In this document: positions 9,891 to 18,738 of the stretch, piece after piece | How the letters are laid out: every line of letters starts with the position of its first letter | Numbering within the stretch: the stretch's first letter is position 1 | Assembly: GCA_026004795.1 (NCBI GenBank) | Contig: BPJV01000002.1 | Location: 620,001-684,000, forward strand | Length of the DNA: 64,000 nucleotides | Direction: 5' to 3' | From: Pirellulaceae bacterium | Lineage (GTDB): Bacteria > Planctomycetota > Planctomycetia > Pirellulales > Pirellulaceae | Position numbers and translations under genes: made by a program | The notes under the pieces: model-generated | Databases searched by the model: none | Told to the model about the DNA's origin: nothing | What the model saw: only the letters and a program-made list of their open reading frames with translations

Positions 9891-11855
9891 TCACAGGTAA
9901 TCGAGGAGCGTCAAGCGGACCGTTTGTCCCATCAGTTTCAGCGAAGCCTGCAACGCCGCTTGGCGCGCCGTGAGGTCCGAGACCACCTGGGTAAAATCGG
10001 TATCCAGCGCATCGGACTCCGCCTGACGAAGCTGCAGTTCCTGGTGTTCGGTCAGCTCCTGCGTCTGCTGGATGGCTTGTTGGCGGGCACCGATGGCTCC
10101 CCGCGCCATGGCCAACCGCTCGACATCACGTTCCAATGCGGCGGCCACGCGCTGCATGTCCTCGGGCGTGCCGTTCTCCAGTGCTTGCCGCATACGAATC
10201 AGGCTGGTAAACACTCCCTCTACTTCCACGCCGCTGACGTCGTACCCCGTCAGCACCGATTCGCTGCCAACGGTAGAACCGGACGCCGACTCGCTCCCCG
10301 CGGCGATGAGCCCCAACCCCCAAGCTGCTTGACTGCCGCCCACCGCTTGCACCTGGATCTGCCCGGCACCGGCCGGGGCCCTGAGGACGATGCCATTGCC
10401 GTTGGTGGCCAAGGAGGCCGTGACACGAAGCGAGGGAGTGAAATTAGCCACATGGCTGTTGATTCGGTCGAGCACGTCAGCGACCGTCTGTACCCCGTCC
10501 AAATTGACCGTAAACGAAGATCCATCGGTACGCACGATCCTCAGGTCGTCCACCTGATCGGAGACGAAGATGCCTTCGCCGAGGTTCAGCTCCTCGACCG
10601 GCGTATTCAAGTCGAAAGTGCGAATCCCCAACAAGCTGGCCAGATTGCTGCCCTGTTCCCCAATCGACATCACCGTCCCACTTTCCAAGCTTTGCACGGT
10701 GAGAAAACGCCCTGTCGGGTCAATACCTGCCCGCACGCGCGCGCCCGAATGGTTGATGCGGTTGAGCAGGTCTTCGACCGTTTCCGCCCCACTGATGCTG
10801 ATCGCGTACGAGGTGCCGTCCTGGGTGATGCGAAATGAGGTGGCACTCGGCAAACCAGCCCCGCCAAGCAGATCGACCAGGGCCGTGGACTGCGTCAGCA
10901 CAGGATCGAGATCCCCTCCTATGACCGGAGTCATTCCTAACGAGCCTTGGTTGTTGATTTTCAAAGCCTCGGCCGTGCTCCCCGATCCGACCTCGTCGAT
11001 CAAGATGATTCCCGGGCCCCCGTCGGCGTATTCCAATCGCAAACCAGAGGCTGTCAACGTCGCGCTCACGTCGCGACCGCCCAAGCGGACGTTATTCAGT
11101 TCGCGCAACACATCGTTTAGATCGTATGCGGCGGAGAGGTCGATCTCGACGGTGTCCGTCCCATCGCTCAACGAGATGCTCCCCGGTGGAACACCACTAC
11201 CACGATTCAAGTCGCTCAGCGGGGTGGTCCCCGCGATGGCCGGATTCAGATCGACGCGCCCCACCACCTGCTCGGAACGCACCCCGAATACTTCCTGGGC
11301 CGTCACATTCGCGGCCGTGGTGACACCATAATCGGTAATCGTCGACGCGACGGCTTCATTCCCCCCGAAGCGTACTGCGTCACCAATGGCCGTCAGTGGT
11401 GGTCCTGCCGAGAACGATCCGCCGAACAGATAGCGATCCCCGATCCGCGTATTGCCCAATTCCGTCAACCGTGTGATGGCAGCTTGGACCTGATCGATGT
11501 ACGCTTGGATTTCGGTATCCGAACGCGTCGTTCCGGTGGCTTCAACCGCCAGACCGCGCATGTCGTGGAGAATCGACTGGGCTTGCGCCAACGTCGCCTC
11601 GGAGGTGGTGAGCACGTCGTCAGCGTGGCGGAGATTTACCTTCAGTTGCTTCTTGAACTCCAATTCTCGCTGGGCAGTCAATCCTTTGATGGCATCGACG
11701 GGAGATTCGCTGGGGCGATTGACGCGCCGCCCTGTGCTCAATTGCTCTTGCAGCTTGAGCAACGCGTTTTCGTCGTGATGGATTTGGAATAGCAAGCGTG
11801 AGATGCCCAGTTGCGTCGACGCGCGACTGCTCACGGCCGGGTAAAAGCTTGTCAT
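9891..11855 (-). CDS. flgL: Flagellar hook-associated protein 3 (FlgL), enlarged
   Basis: Hook-filament junction protein, exported by the flagellar type III system. The N-terminal 150 residues match the flagellin/FlgL D0-D1 helices (residues 20-60 contain QEQLSTGRRVNRPSESPVD; RIGDRYLFGG at 138-147), and the last 120 residues are the matching C-terminal helices. At 654 residues it is roughly twice the usual FlgL. The extra middle holds three repeats resembling the flagellin hook IN motif (about 224-285, 338-398, 430-495), each with a pattern such as TVADVLDRINSH. Start ATG follows AGGAGG by seven bases. Third gene after flgN and flgK, 101 bases downstream of flgK. Confidence 0.9.
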   Translation of the reverse strand: MTSFYPAVSSRASTQLGISRLLFQIHHDENALLKLQEQLSTGRRVNRPSESPVDAIKGLTAQRELEFKKQLKVNLRHADDVLTTSEATLAQAQSILHDMRGLAVEATGTTRSDTEIQAYIDQVQAAITRLTELGNTRIGDRYLFGGSFSAGPPLTAIGDAVRFGGNEAVASTITDYGVTTAANVTAQEVFGVRSEQVVGRVDLNPAIAGTTPLSDLNRGSGVPPGSISLSDGTDTVEIDLSAAYDLNDVLRELNNVRLGGRDVSATLTASGLRLEYADGGPGIILIDEVGSGSTAEALKINNQGSLGMTPVIGGDLDPVLTQSTALVDLLGGAGLPSATSFRITQDGTSYAISISGAETVEDLLNRINHSGARVRAGIDPTGRFLTVQSLESGTVMSIGEQGSNLASLLGIRTFDLNTPVEELNLGEGIFVSDQVDDLRIVRTDGSSFTVNLDGVQTVADVLDRINSHVANFTPSLRVTASLATNGNGIVLRAPAGAGQIQVQAVGGSQAAWGLGLIAAGSESASGSTVGSESVLTGYDVSGVEVEGVFTSLIRMRQALENGTPEDMQRVAAALERDVERLAMARGAIGARQQAIQQTQELTEHQELQLRQAESDALDTDFTQVVSDLTARQAALQASLKLMGQTVRLTLLDYL

Positions 11856-11956
11856 CTTCTCGCCTCCTGCTGCCGATCATCACGATCGCTGTCTGCCCTG
11901 CACAACTTCATGGCTTCCCTGGCCAACCAGTAACAACGGTGGAAACTTTCGGGAAA

Positions 11957-13654
11957 TCACAGGTTGACCAACACGTCCAGCATCTCACTGGAGGCTTTGA
12001 TCAATCGACTAGTCGCCTGGAAAGCCCGTTGGTAGAAAATCATCTTCACTGCCTCCGCATCCAGGTTGACTCCCGAGGCAGCCAGATGCTCGGCCTCGAC
12101 GGTGCGCATGTAGTTGCGCAATCCGTCGGAGATTCCTGCTTGCACGTTGATATCCTGGGTCATCCGTACCACCATGTCTTCGTAGACTTGCTTGATCGAA
12201 CGATCTCCCAGTTCAGATTGAGGCAAATCGAAAGCCTCGGCCATGCGCAGCGCGTTCTCGGTTCCGTTGCCCGGACCACTGAGGCTCCCGGCGAACATCT
12301 CAGGGTTTTCAACGACCGCCGGATTCAGATCGATGGTATTCGCCGACTCACCGACGAAGAACGTATTGATGCCGGCAGCAGCCAAAAACCCAGAGGAATC
12401 GTTTTGAAAAGTAAACTGCAGAGACGAATTCGCACTATCGATACGCAACCGACCATCCGGCAACAGGGATGCATTCAATCCTGAAATGCCGTTGATGGCA
12501 TCACGGACATCCTCCAGCGACGTGTCGCCCGTGCCACCAGTCAATTGAATGCGCACGCGATGGGTGGTCGTCCTTCCGGCCTCCAGGTCATGCACTTGGA
12601 TTTCAAAGGCACCATTGCGAATGGGCTGGTCGTAACCAGCCAGGTCGATCGGTGCCGTGGCATCATCGGCTGCATAGGTACCGGTCACGGTGACGAACCC
12701 ACTCTGCCCCTGCCCCTGGGTATGAATCGAGTTGAATTGATGGATCAGGTCGCGGGCGAACTGATCGAGAGACTCACGGGTGCCGGCCAGAGCAAGGTCG
12801 CGTGCTTGGTACAAGCCATGCAGGCGTCCCGATTGGATGACCAGTGGCGAATCGGTATCCTTCAGGCGGATTTCGAATTGACTGTTCTCGGTGTTTTCAT
12901 CCAGCGCGGCCACGACTTCTCGTTGAAAGCCATCTGCCACCAGGTATTCTCCTCCCACGTAGACGGTCACCGCGCCACTGGGTTGCTCCACGGCGCGAAT
13001 CCCGATGATTTCCGACAGTTCCTTGAGGACCTGCAACCGTTCATCGCGCAGTCCCACCGCGTCACTTCCCGATGTTCTTCCCCCCTCTAGCGAAACGATG
13101 CGTTTATTAAGCGCGGCCAACTGAGATGTCAGCCGATTGATATCATCGGCGGACGTACGAATCTGGCGTTCGATGTCCAATTCGATGTTGGTGATCCGCT
13201 GGGACAAGGTGCGCACGTTGGCGGTAAGCGTTTTTCCACGTTCGATCACCAGGCGGCGCAAGGCGGCATTGCCCGGCTGATTGAGCACGTCGTGGATGCT
13301 GGTGGACAATTGGGATAATTGGGAACTGAGATCGGTATCGGTGAGTTCGTTGAAAATCGATTCCAGCTGCCGATAGGTCTCGTCTAGTTTTTCACTGCTG
13401 GCCAACGAGCTGCTCGCCTGCTGCAACTGCTCAAAAACATAGGCATTGTATTTTTGACGAACCCCAACCGCCTCGACACCATACCCCAGGATGGTATCGC
13501 CGATACGCACCCCGGGTCCTGGTTGTTGGATGAGTTCTTGGCGAATGTAGCCCGGCGTGTTGGCGTTGGCGATATTGTTGCCCACCACATGCATCCCCAG
13601 CTGGGATACCTGCAGGGCGTTGGCCGATTGTTGGATCGTTGAAAACAGACTCAC
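11957..13654 (-). CDS. flgK: Flagellar hook-associated protein 1 (FlgK)
   Basis: A 565-residue hook-filament junction protein. The N-terminus MSLFSTIQQSANALQVSQLG followed by VGNNIANANTPGYIRQE is diagnostic of the flagellar rod/hook/HAP family and of FlgK in particular. The C-terminus has the matching helix with GVNLDAEAVKMIFYQRAFQA. A flagellin-IN-like segment occurs around residues 385-420 (LEDVRDAINGISG). The start codon is GTG, supported by a strong GGAGGAGG site six bases upstream. It lies 15 bases after flgN, so the two are surely co-transcribed. Confidence 0.95.
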   Translation of the reverse strand: MSLFSTIQQSANALQVSQLGMHVVGNNIANANTPGYIRQELIQQPGPGVRIGDTILGYGVEAVGVRQKYNAYVFEQLQQASSSLASSEKLDETYRQLESIFNELTDTDLSSQLSQLSTSIHDVLNQPGNAALRRLVIERGKTLTANVRTLSQRITNIELDIERQIRTSADDINRLTSQLAALNKRIVSLEGGRTSGSDAVGLRDERLQVLKELSEIIGIRAVEQPSGAVTVYVGGEYLVADGFQREVVAALDENTENSQFEIRLKDTDSPLVIQSGRLHGLYQARDLALAGTRESLDQFARDLIHQFNSIHTQGQGQSGFVTVTGTYAADDATAPIDLAGYDQPIRNGAFEIQVHDLEAGRTTTHRVRIQLTGGTGDTSLEDVRDAINGISGLNASLLPDGRLRIDSANSSLQFTFQNDSSGFLAAAGINTFFVGESANTIDLNPAVVENPEMFAGSLSGPGNGTENALRMAEAFDLPQSELGDRSIKQVYEDMVVRMTQDINVQAGISDGLRNYMRTVEAEHLAASGVNLDAEAVKMIFYQRAFQATSRLIKASSEMLDVLVNL

Positions 13655-13669
13655 CCGTTTCCTCCTCCA

Positions 13670-14161
13670 CTAAGCACATTCATCCAACAATCCACTGAGG
13701 ACTTCTGAGTCCTCCGGCTGGTTGTAGGCCGCCTTTTCGATCGCTCCCGAGGTGATCAGTCGCAAGGTGCCTGTCGAATGGTGAAACAATTGATTGGCCA
13801 ACACCCATACGGCGGCATGCAATCGCCGCAAACGCTCCAATCGCAATTCGGCATGTCGGACCACATCGCCCAGGGACCTCGGCACCCGGCGGCCCAGGCT
13901 GCGAACCGCCCCGCGCACCGTGGTCGCTGAAAGGCCACGCCGAGACGCGTCGGCCAACCAGTCCGTCCGCCGCTCGATACACTCGGCCAACGATCGAAGA
14001 TATTCCTGAGCGTCCGATTCGATCGTCTGCAGGCGGAGAGTATCTCCGGCAACAATTGCCTGCTGAGTCCTCGCCAACCAACCTTCCCACGCATCCAGCG
14101 CGGAGTTCAGTTGGGTCAGATAGCCTTCAAGTGATGCCACCAATTCCTCGACGTCGCTCAT
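13670..14161 (-). CDS. flgN: Probable FlgN-type flagellar export chaperone
   Basis: A 163-residue, almost wholly helical protein with no signal peptide or membrane segment. Sequence conservation is too weak for a firm call, but length, predicted long coiled helices (residues 1-60 and 100-130) and its place directly before flgK and flgL match FlgN, the cytoplasmic chaperone that holds FlgK and FlgL before export. The ATG has GGAG eight bases upstream. First gene of the operon and divergent from the ATP-grasp gene, so the 95-base gap should hold its promoter. Confidence 0.7.
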   Translation of the reverse strand: MSDVEELVASLEGYLTQLNSALDAWEGWLARTQQAIVAGDTLRLQTIESDAQEYLRSLAECIERRTDWLADASRRGLSATTVRGAVRSLGRRVPRSLGDVVRHAELRLERLRRLHAAVWVLANQLFHHSTGTLRLITSGAIEKAAYNQPEDSEVLSGLLDECA

Positions 14162-14256
14162 ACAATGGACTCCTCACCGGACCACATCCCCATCACGACA
14201 GAATCCCTCCCATCCGTAAAATCGGCATTTCTCGCCAACGGAGATGATGTGAATTG

Positions 14257-15426
14257 ATGGAATCCCGAACCTCAAATAGCCTCATGGCTGGTTACCAACG
14301 GATACTCGTGGTCGAATGGGCGACACTGTGCTGTCCCGCCAACTCCCCTACCGCGGCGACCGAGTTCTCCTCGTCCCTCCTTCATGAGGGAACTGCCATG
14401 TTGTCCAGCCTGTGTCAGGCACTCACCTCGGCCGGCTGTGACGTGACCGCCTTGGTGGGCAGTGGGGTGCCACAGGCGGAGACCGCCCTCTCCTCGGCCG
14501 GTGTGCGGTGGGAAAAGGTGGAATTGGATGCCGCGAACCCCCAGATGCTTGCAAACTCAGTAACCCAAAAGGGCCGTTACGATGCGGTGTGCCTCATCGC
14601 CCCCGAGCTGCAGGGCGCCCTGGCTCACTGGATTCACACCTTGCACCGGGCCGGTGTGCCACTGCTGAACTGCTCCGGCGGCTTTTTGCACAACACCAGC
14701 GATAAATGGCGGACGAGCTGCCTGTTGCACCAGCACGGGTTCCCCCATCCTCCCACGAAGCTGCTCGGCCGTGTCACGGCTCGGTGGATCAATCAAGTGC
14801 AGCAGCAGTGGGGCAATGCATCATGGGTGGGCAAGCCCCGCGACGGCGCCGGAGGAGAGCAGCTGGAGATATGGTCCACCGACGAGTTGCTCGCGCACTT
14901 GAAAAACGGCGAGGGAGAAGGAACGGCATCGCCTGCCGGGATGAATGCCACGGAGCGGTCGGAAACAACCGGTGACCCGTTGATCGTTCAACCATTTGTG
15001 GCAGGAATGGCTGCCAGTTGCTGCGGTTTGGTCGATCGATACGGGCGCTGTTATTGGCTGCCACCGCTGCAACAACAACTCGTCGAAGCGAATGGCCGGC
15101 TCCACTATCGAGGAGGAGCGCCGCTCGACCTCGCTCGAAAGCAGGTCACCGAATTGCACCGCTTACTCGACCAGGCCATGCGCGTCCTCGGCCAAAAGGC
15201 GTTCGGATGGATCGGCGTCGATCTCGTCTACCGACCGACGCCCCCACACTGGACGATCATTGAATGGAACCCCAGGGCAACCTCATCATTGATCGGTTGG
15301 CAACGAGCCGAACCGGTTGCTGTGGGGCAACTGTTTCGCATGGCCCTAAGTCGAGATGGTTTTCCCTCGACCACGCGAGGCGCTACGGTGCGATCACCGC
15401 TGCGGCCAGTGACCTTTGAGCTGTAA
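14257..15426 (+). CDS. ATP-grasp family ligase, possibly tyramine-glutamate-ligase-like
   Basis: A protein of about 389 residues with an ATP-grasp layout: an N-terminal part with SSLLHEGTAMLSSLCQAL, a central lysine-containing strand WVGKPRDGAGGEQ (ATP-binding loop), and the C-terminal metal site FGWIGVDLVY then IIEWNPRATSSLIGW. ATP-grasp enzymes join a carboxylate to an amine or thiol by an acyl-phosphate. The HEGTAML-type N-terminal pattern recalls archaeal MfnD and related planctomycete proteins tied to methanofuran-type cofactors; this is a weak inference. Two starts compete: ATG at 14257, and ATG at 14284 that begins closer to the first beta strand. Confidence 0.75.
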   Translation: MESRTSNSLMAGYQRILVVEWATLCCPANSPTAATEFSSSLLHEGTAMLSSLCQALTSAGCDVTALVGSGVPQAETALSSAGVRWEKVELDAANPQMLANSVTQKGRYDAVCLIAPELQGALAHWIHTLHRAGVPLLNCSGGFLHNTSDKWRTSCLLHQHGFPHPPTKLLGRVTARWINQVQQQWGNASWVGKPRDGAGGEQLEIWSTDELLAHLKNGEGEGTASPAGMNATERSETTGDPLIVQPFVAGMAASCCGLVDRYGRCYWLPPLQQQLVEANGRLHYRGGAPLDLARKQVTELHRLLDQAMRVLGQKAFGWIGVDLVYRPTPPHWTIIEWNPRATSSLIGWQRAEPVAVGQLFRMALSRDGFPSTTRGATVRSPLRPVTFEL

Positions 15427-15508
15427 CACACCGTACCGTTGGTCGGGCGGGGAGCGTCGCCACCTGCGTAGCGTACTCACGCGCCTCTGTTGCTGCACTG
15501 ATGATGCC

Positions 15509-17734
15509 TCAGGTCGAGGCTTCTTGGGGCACCCCCGTTGCCTCCGCGGATGAAGCCTTCGCGTCGTCACCGCGCTGCGCCCGCGATTTCTCGGTCCACT
15601 CTTGGCACACTTGGAGCAGCCGCCTGCGGTCTACCGGCTTGGTGACAAAGTCGTCGCATCCAGCATTCAAGCAAACCCCTCGATCATGACTCATAGCGTG
15701 GGCCGTCAAGGCGATGATGGGCAGTTGATAACCTTCCTTGCGCAGATTCGATGTCGCCGTGTAACCATCCATCACGGGCATCTGCATATCCATGAGCACA
15801 ATATCGAACGGACTGCCAGAGCGCCAGGCCTCAAGCACCTTTTCCATCCCCACCTTCCCGTTTTCCGCAATGGTTACCTCTGCCCCGGCACGCTTCAAAA
15901 TGAAGGACAGAAGTCTCTGGTTGTCCGTACCGTCCTCTACCAACAGAATGCGAGCATCGATCTTGCCGACCTCCGCGGCAGCTTCGCGTGGTCGGTGATC
16001 GCTACTCAACAATTCGCGGCAGTTCTCCACCATCTCCACACCGGCAATTTCCCCGGCAGGAATGCGCAGGGTGAAGGTGCTTCCCTTCCCAAATTCACTT
16101 TCCACCGAAATCGAGCCACCGAGAAGTTCTGCCAATCCTTTGCTGATGGTCAGCCCCAGGCCTGTTCCGCCAAACCGACGTGTCATGGTTTCGTCCGCTT
16201 GCGTGAAAGCCATGAACACTTTTTCCAGTTGGCTCTTGGTCAGCCCGATCCCCGTATCCTTTACCTGGAACTCGACGTACGGTGCAGGCCCGTCGACGCT
16301 GTTCAACCGGATCAATAGTTCGACACTGCCCTTCTGAGTGTATTTGATCGCGTTGCCTAACAGGTTCAGCAAGATTTGCCGTAGGCGTGTCGGGTCCGTG
16401 CGAATCGTCTTGGGGATAGAAGTAAGGTATCGAACTTCCAATTGCAATCCCTTGTCGATTGCCCGAGGACGTAGGAGAGAAAACAGATCGGCGACGATTT
16501 CACATATCGAGCAATCCAGCATCTCCACCGTCATCTTGCCAGCTTCGATCTTGGACACATCAAGAATGTCATTGATGATTGTCAGCAGGTGACGGCCGTT
16601 GCGCAGCATGATCTCTACGCGTTCCCTGTTGGTACTCGAAAGCGCCGGATCCTCGCACAGCAATTCGGCATATCCGAGCACGGCAGTCATGGGAGTGCGG
16701 ATCTCGTGGCTCATGTTGGCCAAGAAATCGCTCTTCGCACGACTGGCTGCAGTAGCGCGCTCCAAGGCATCGGCAAGCTCGCGGGTGCGTTCGGCCACGC
16801 GCTGCTCCAATTCTTCATTGGCCTGCTTCAGTTCCTGCCGCTTTACGTCGAGACGCTCGACCATCTCGTTGAAGGCATCGCACAGCTGGCCGATCTCGTC
16901 GTTACCATACTTCTGGGCACGAAGTTCGAGCGACTCCTGGTGGGCGATTTGCTGGGCTGTCGCGGCCAGGTTGCGTACCGGCTCCGTAATCCGTCGTTGA
17001 ATGACCTTGGCAATCGCCAGGCCCATGAATAAGGCCAGCACAACCACCGGTATGGCCAGCGCAGTATGGACAAGAAACTGATGCTTGATGTCGTCCGTAG
17101 TGGAGTACACGGCGATCCGCCCGATAACCGGACGGGCATCGACGTCGGCCGGTGCACCCGTCGGCCGGTCGCTTGCCACCGTCTGGTCTTCCGGACCATC
17201 CAGCAGCAAGGCATCCGTGCTCGCACCATACGCGTGCCCATGAATGGGCAGCTCAACCTTGATGCGCTGAGGAATCCAAGCCCAGGATTGGCCATGGCGA
17301 TGCGCGGACGCCTTTTCTCCGCCCGAGTTGGCAGTCGCGTCATGGCGCCCGTTTACCAGGCGATTACGACCATGCTGATCAGCAGATCGTGACGCAGGTT
17401 CGTGAACCGACCGGTATTCTGCGAACAGGCTCCCATCATCCCGCCAAATGGTAGCGCAACATATCGTCGGATTGGCGCTCAACGCCTCCAGCGTTTCCCG
17501 CGCGGCAACAAAATCATCGAACTCCAGGGCAGGAATGACATTGTAGGCCAGCGATTTGGCTAGCGCCGCTACTTGCCGCTCCTTGGCTCCCAGCATCTGC
17601 ATGACCTCGTTAACCGCAAACGCCGTCCAACACATCAACAATGCCGTTGACACAGCGGCAGCGGCCAACAGATTCAGCTTCGTTGTAATCTTGGCATTAC
17701 GCAGATAGCAATCGAAAGATCGAATCAGATTCAT
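15509..17734 (-). CDS. Hybrid sensor histidine kinase with response-regulator domain
   Basis: A 741-residue inner-membrane kinase. Order: transmembrane helix about 20-43; extracytoplasmic sensor part about 45-218, resembling CHASE8; second transmembrane helix about 220-245; HAMP linker to about 300; coiled coil; HisKA domain with MSHEIRTP (phospho-His343); ATPase domain with NLLGNAIKYT, DTGIGL and GGTGLGLTI; receiver domain from about 595 with VLMDMQMPVMDGY, phospho-acceptor Asp649, and Lys in TKPVD. I chose the ATG at 17734 over a TTG two codons earlier. It is the last of three minus-strand genes after a TonB-dependent receptor and a YfiR protein, an arrangement that suggests the kinase responds to what the other two sense. 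Confidence 0.93.
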   Translation of the reverse strand: MNLIRSFDCYLRNAKITTKLNLLAAAAVSTALLMCWTAFAVNEVMQMLGAKERQVAALAKSLAYNVIPALEFDDFVAARETLEALSANPTICCATIWRDDGSLFAEYRSVHEPASRSADQHGRNRLVNGRHDATANSGGEKASAHRHGQSWAWIPQRIKVELPIHGHAYGASTDALLLDGPEDQTVASDRPTGAPADVDARPVIGRIAVYSTTDDIKHQFLVHTALAIPVVVLALFMGLAIAKVIQRRITEPVRNLAATAQQIAHQESLELRAQKYGNDEIGQLCDAFNEMVERLDVKRQELKQANEELEQRVAERTRELADALERATAASRAKSDFLANMSHEIRTPMTAVLGYAELLCEDPALSSTNRERVEIMLRNGRHLLTIINDILDVSKIEAGKMTVEMLDCSICEIVADLFSLLRPRAIDKGLQLEVRYLTSIPKTIRTDPTRLRQILLNLLGNAIKYTQKGSVELLIRLNSVDGPAPYVEFQVKDTGIGLTKSQLEKVFMAFTQADETMTRRFGGTGLGLTISKGLAELLGGSISVESEFGKGSTFTLRIPAGEIAGVEMVENCRELLSSDHRPREAAAEVGKIDARILLVEDGTDNQRLLSFILKRAGAEVTIAENGKVGMEKVLEAWRSGSPFDIVLMDMQMPVMDGYTATSNLRKEGYQLPIIALTAHAMSHDRGVCLNAGCDDFVTKPVDRRRLLQVCQEWTEKSRAQRGDDAKASSAEATGVPQEAST

Positions 17735-17740
17735 TTTCAA

Positions 17741-18050
17741 CTGTCCCAGTTGAGCTTATGGAACTCCTCTACGGTCTCTGAACTGCGTGGGTCCATCGAC
17801 CGCCGTGATTCTTCCCTGCATTGTTGGAAATACTCCGCAGGGCAAACGGTATCTTTGGGGCAGTCATTGGCGAATACCTCGGGGCCTCAGGGCGAGCCAT
17901 GCCGGGGCAGTGCCCCCAAGCATTTGCGCTCGGAAAATGGCGGCATCGATCCCCCGCTGAGGCCCAATGGACACTCGCTTCGTTTCAATTTAGGTTACAA
18001 AATCACGTCGCGCCCAAAAAAAGAAATCCTGCAACCATCATCCGGTCCAT
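17741..18050. other. Intergenic region, no gene seen
   Basis: About 310 bases between the YfiR gene and the hybrid kinase gene, which lie on the same strand. Small frames occur on the plus strand but none has a convincing ribosome site or recognisable protein. The middle contains short GC-rich self-complementary pieces (GGGGCAGTGCCCC near 17902). No riboswitch consensus was recognised. The kinase may therefore have its own promoter here. Confidence 0.5.
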
Positions 18051-18656
18051 TCAGTCCACGACGTGGGCGATCTTGGCCAATTGTGAGCTGACACGAAGCC
18101 CGCGTTTTGATGCCTCTTTCATCGATAGCTGCAATCGAACGTGGTTATCCGCCACTACAAAAGCGATAATCCCTCCAATTTGAATAAAACTGGGATTCTC
18201 CCCAACCAGGAGCACGGGATCGCCCGTTCGTTCCTGAATGTACTGGCGAATCGTGTCGGCAGCCACCTGGTCACCAAAGAACAGGATATGACAACCGGCA
18301 GCGTCATCGGGCGTTTGCACCTCGCGGTATTCCAGCCGACGATTGTTCGCTTTGCGGTGCGCCGCGATGACCTTCAGGTATTTGTTGACTGGATCGTCCC
18401 CCACCACACCGATGACCAAGGGACTGTCCTCCGCCTGGAATGTTCCGGGAGCCCATTGGATGTAATTGAGAAACTGATATAGGTAAGCAGCCTTAATCTT
18501 CGCTTCGCGTTCGACCACGGGATCCTGGGCAGCAGCGCTGGCCGGAAGCATGGCAACTCCCACCACGAGCAGCAGGCAGGCCCGCATCGCCCACCGGCGC
18601 CGGACCTGCCGGGCACAATCTGCTGTGCGGTTCCTGTTCTTGCCATTCACTGCCAT
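18051..18656 (-). CDS. YfiR family (DUF4154) periplasmic protein
   Basis: A 201-residue protein with a basic N-terminus, a hydrophobic segment at about 24-43 and a likely cleavage after ASAAAQ, so exported to the periplasm. The mature part matches the YfiR/DUF4154 family: EAKIKAAYLYQFLNYIQWA at the start, VGVVGDDP, CHILFFG, and PVLLVGENPSFIQIGGIIAF near the end. In Pseudomonas YfiR is a periplasmic repressor of a membrane diguanylate cyclase; here no GGDEF gene is adjacent and the neighbours are a TonB receptor upstream and a hybrid kinase downstream. The role is probably periplasmic signalling to that kinase (inference). Confidence 0.9.
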   Translation of the reverse strand: MAVNGKNRNRTADCARQVRRRWAMRACLLLVVGVAMLPASAAAQDPVVEREAKIKAAYLYQFLNYIQWAPGTFQAEDSPLVIGVVGDDPVNKYLKVIAAHRKANNRRLEYREVQTPDDAAGCHILFFGDQVAADTIRQYIQERTGDPVLLVGENPSFIQIGGIIAFVVADNHVRLQLSMKEASKRGLRVSSQLAKIAHVVD

Positions 18657-18738
18657 GATTATCCGATGACTCAGATGCTAGCTACCGTTCACTGGGCGAA
18701 AAACGCGATATTCGGTACGGTCGTCGTTGCGCGCCACG

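Noticed and set aside
17741-18050. Possible riboswitch upstream of the hybrid kinase
   Set aside because: GC-rich self-complementary pieces exist but do not match cobalamin, c-di-GMP or other consensus elements I know.
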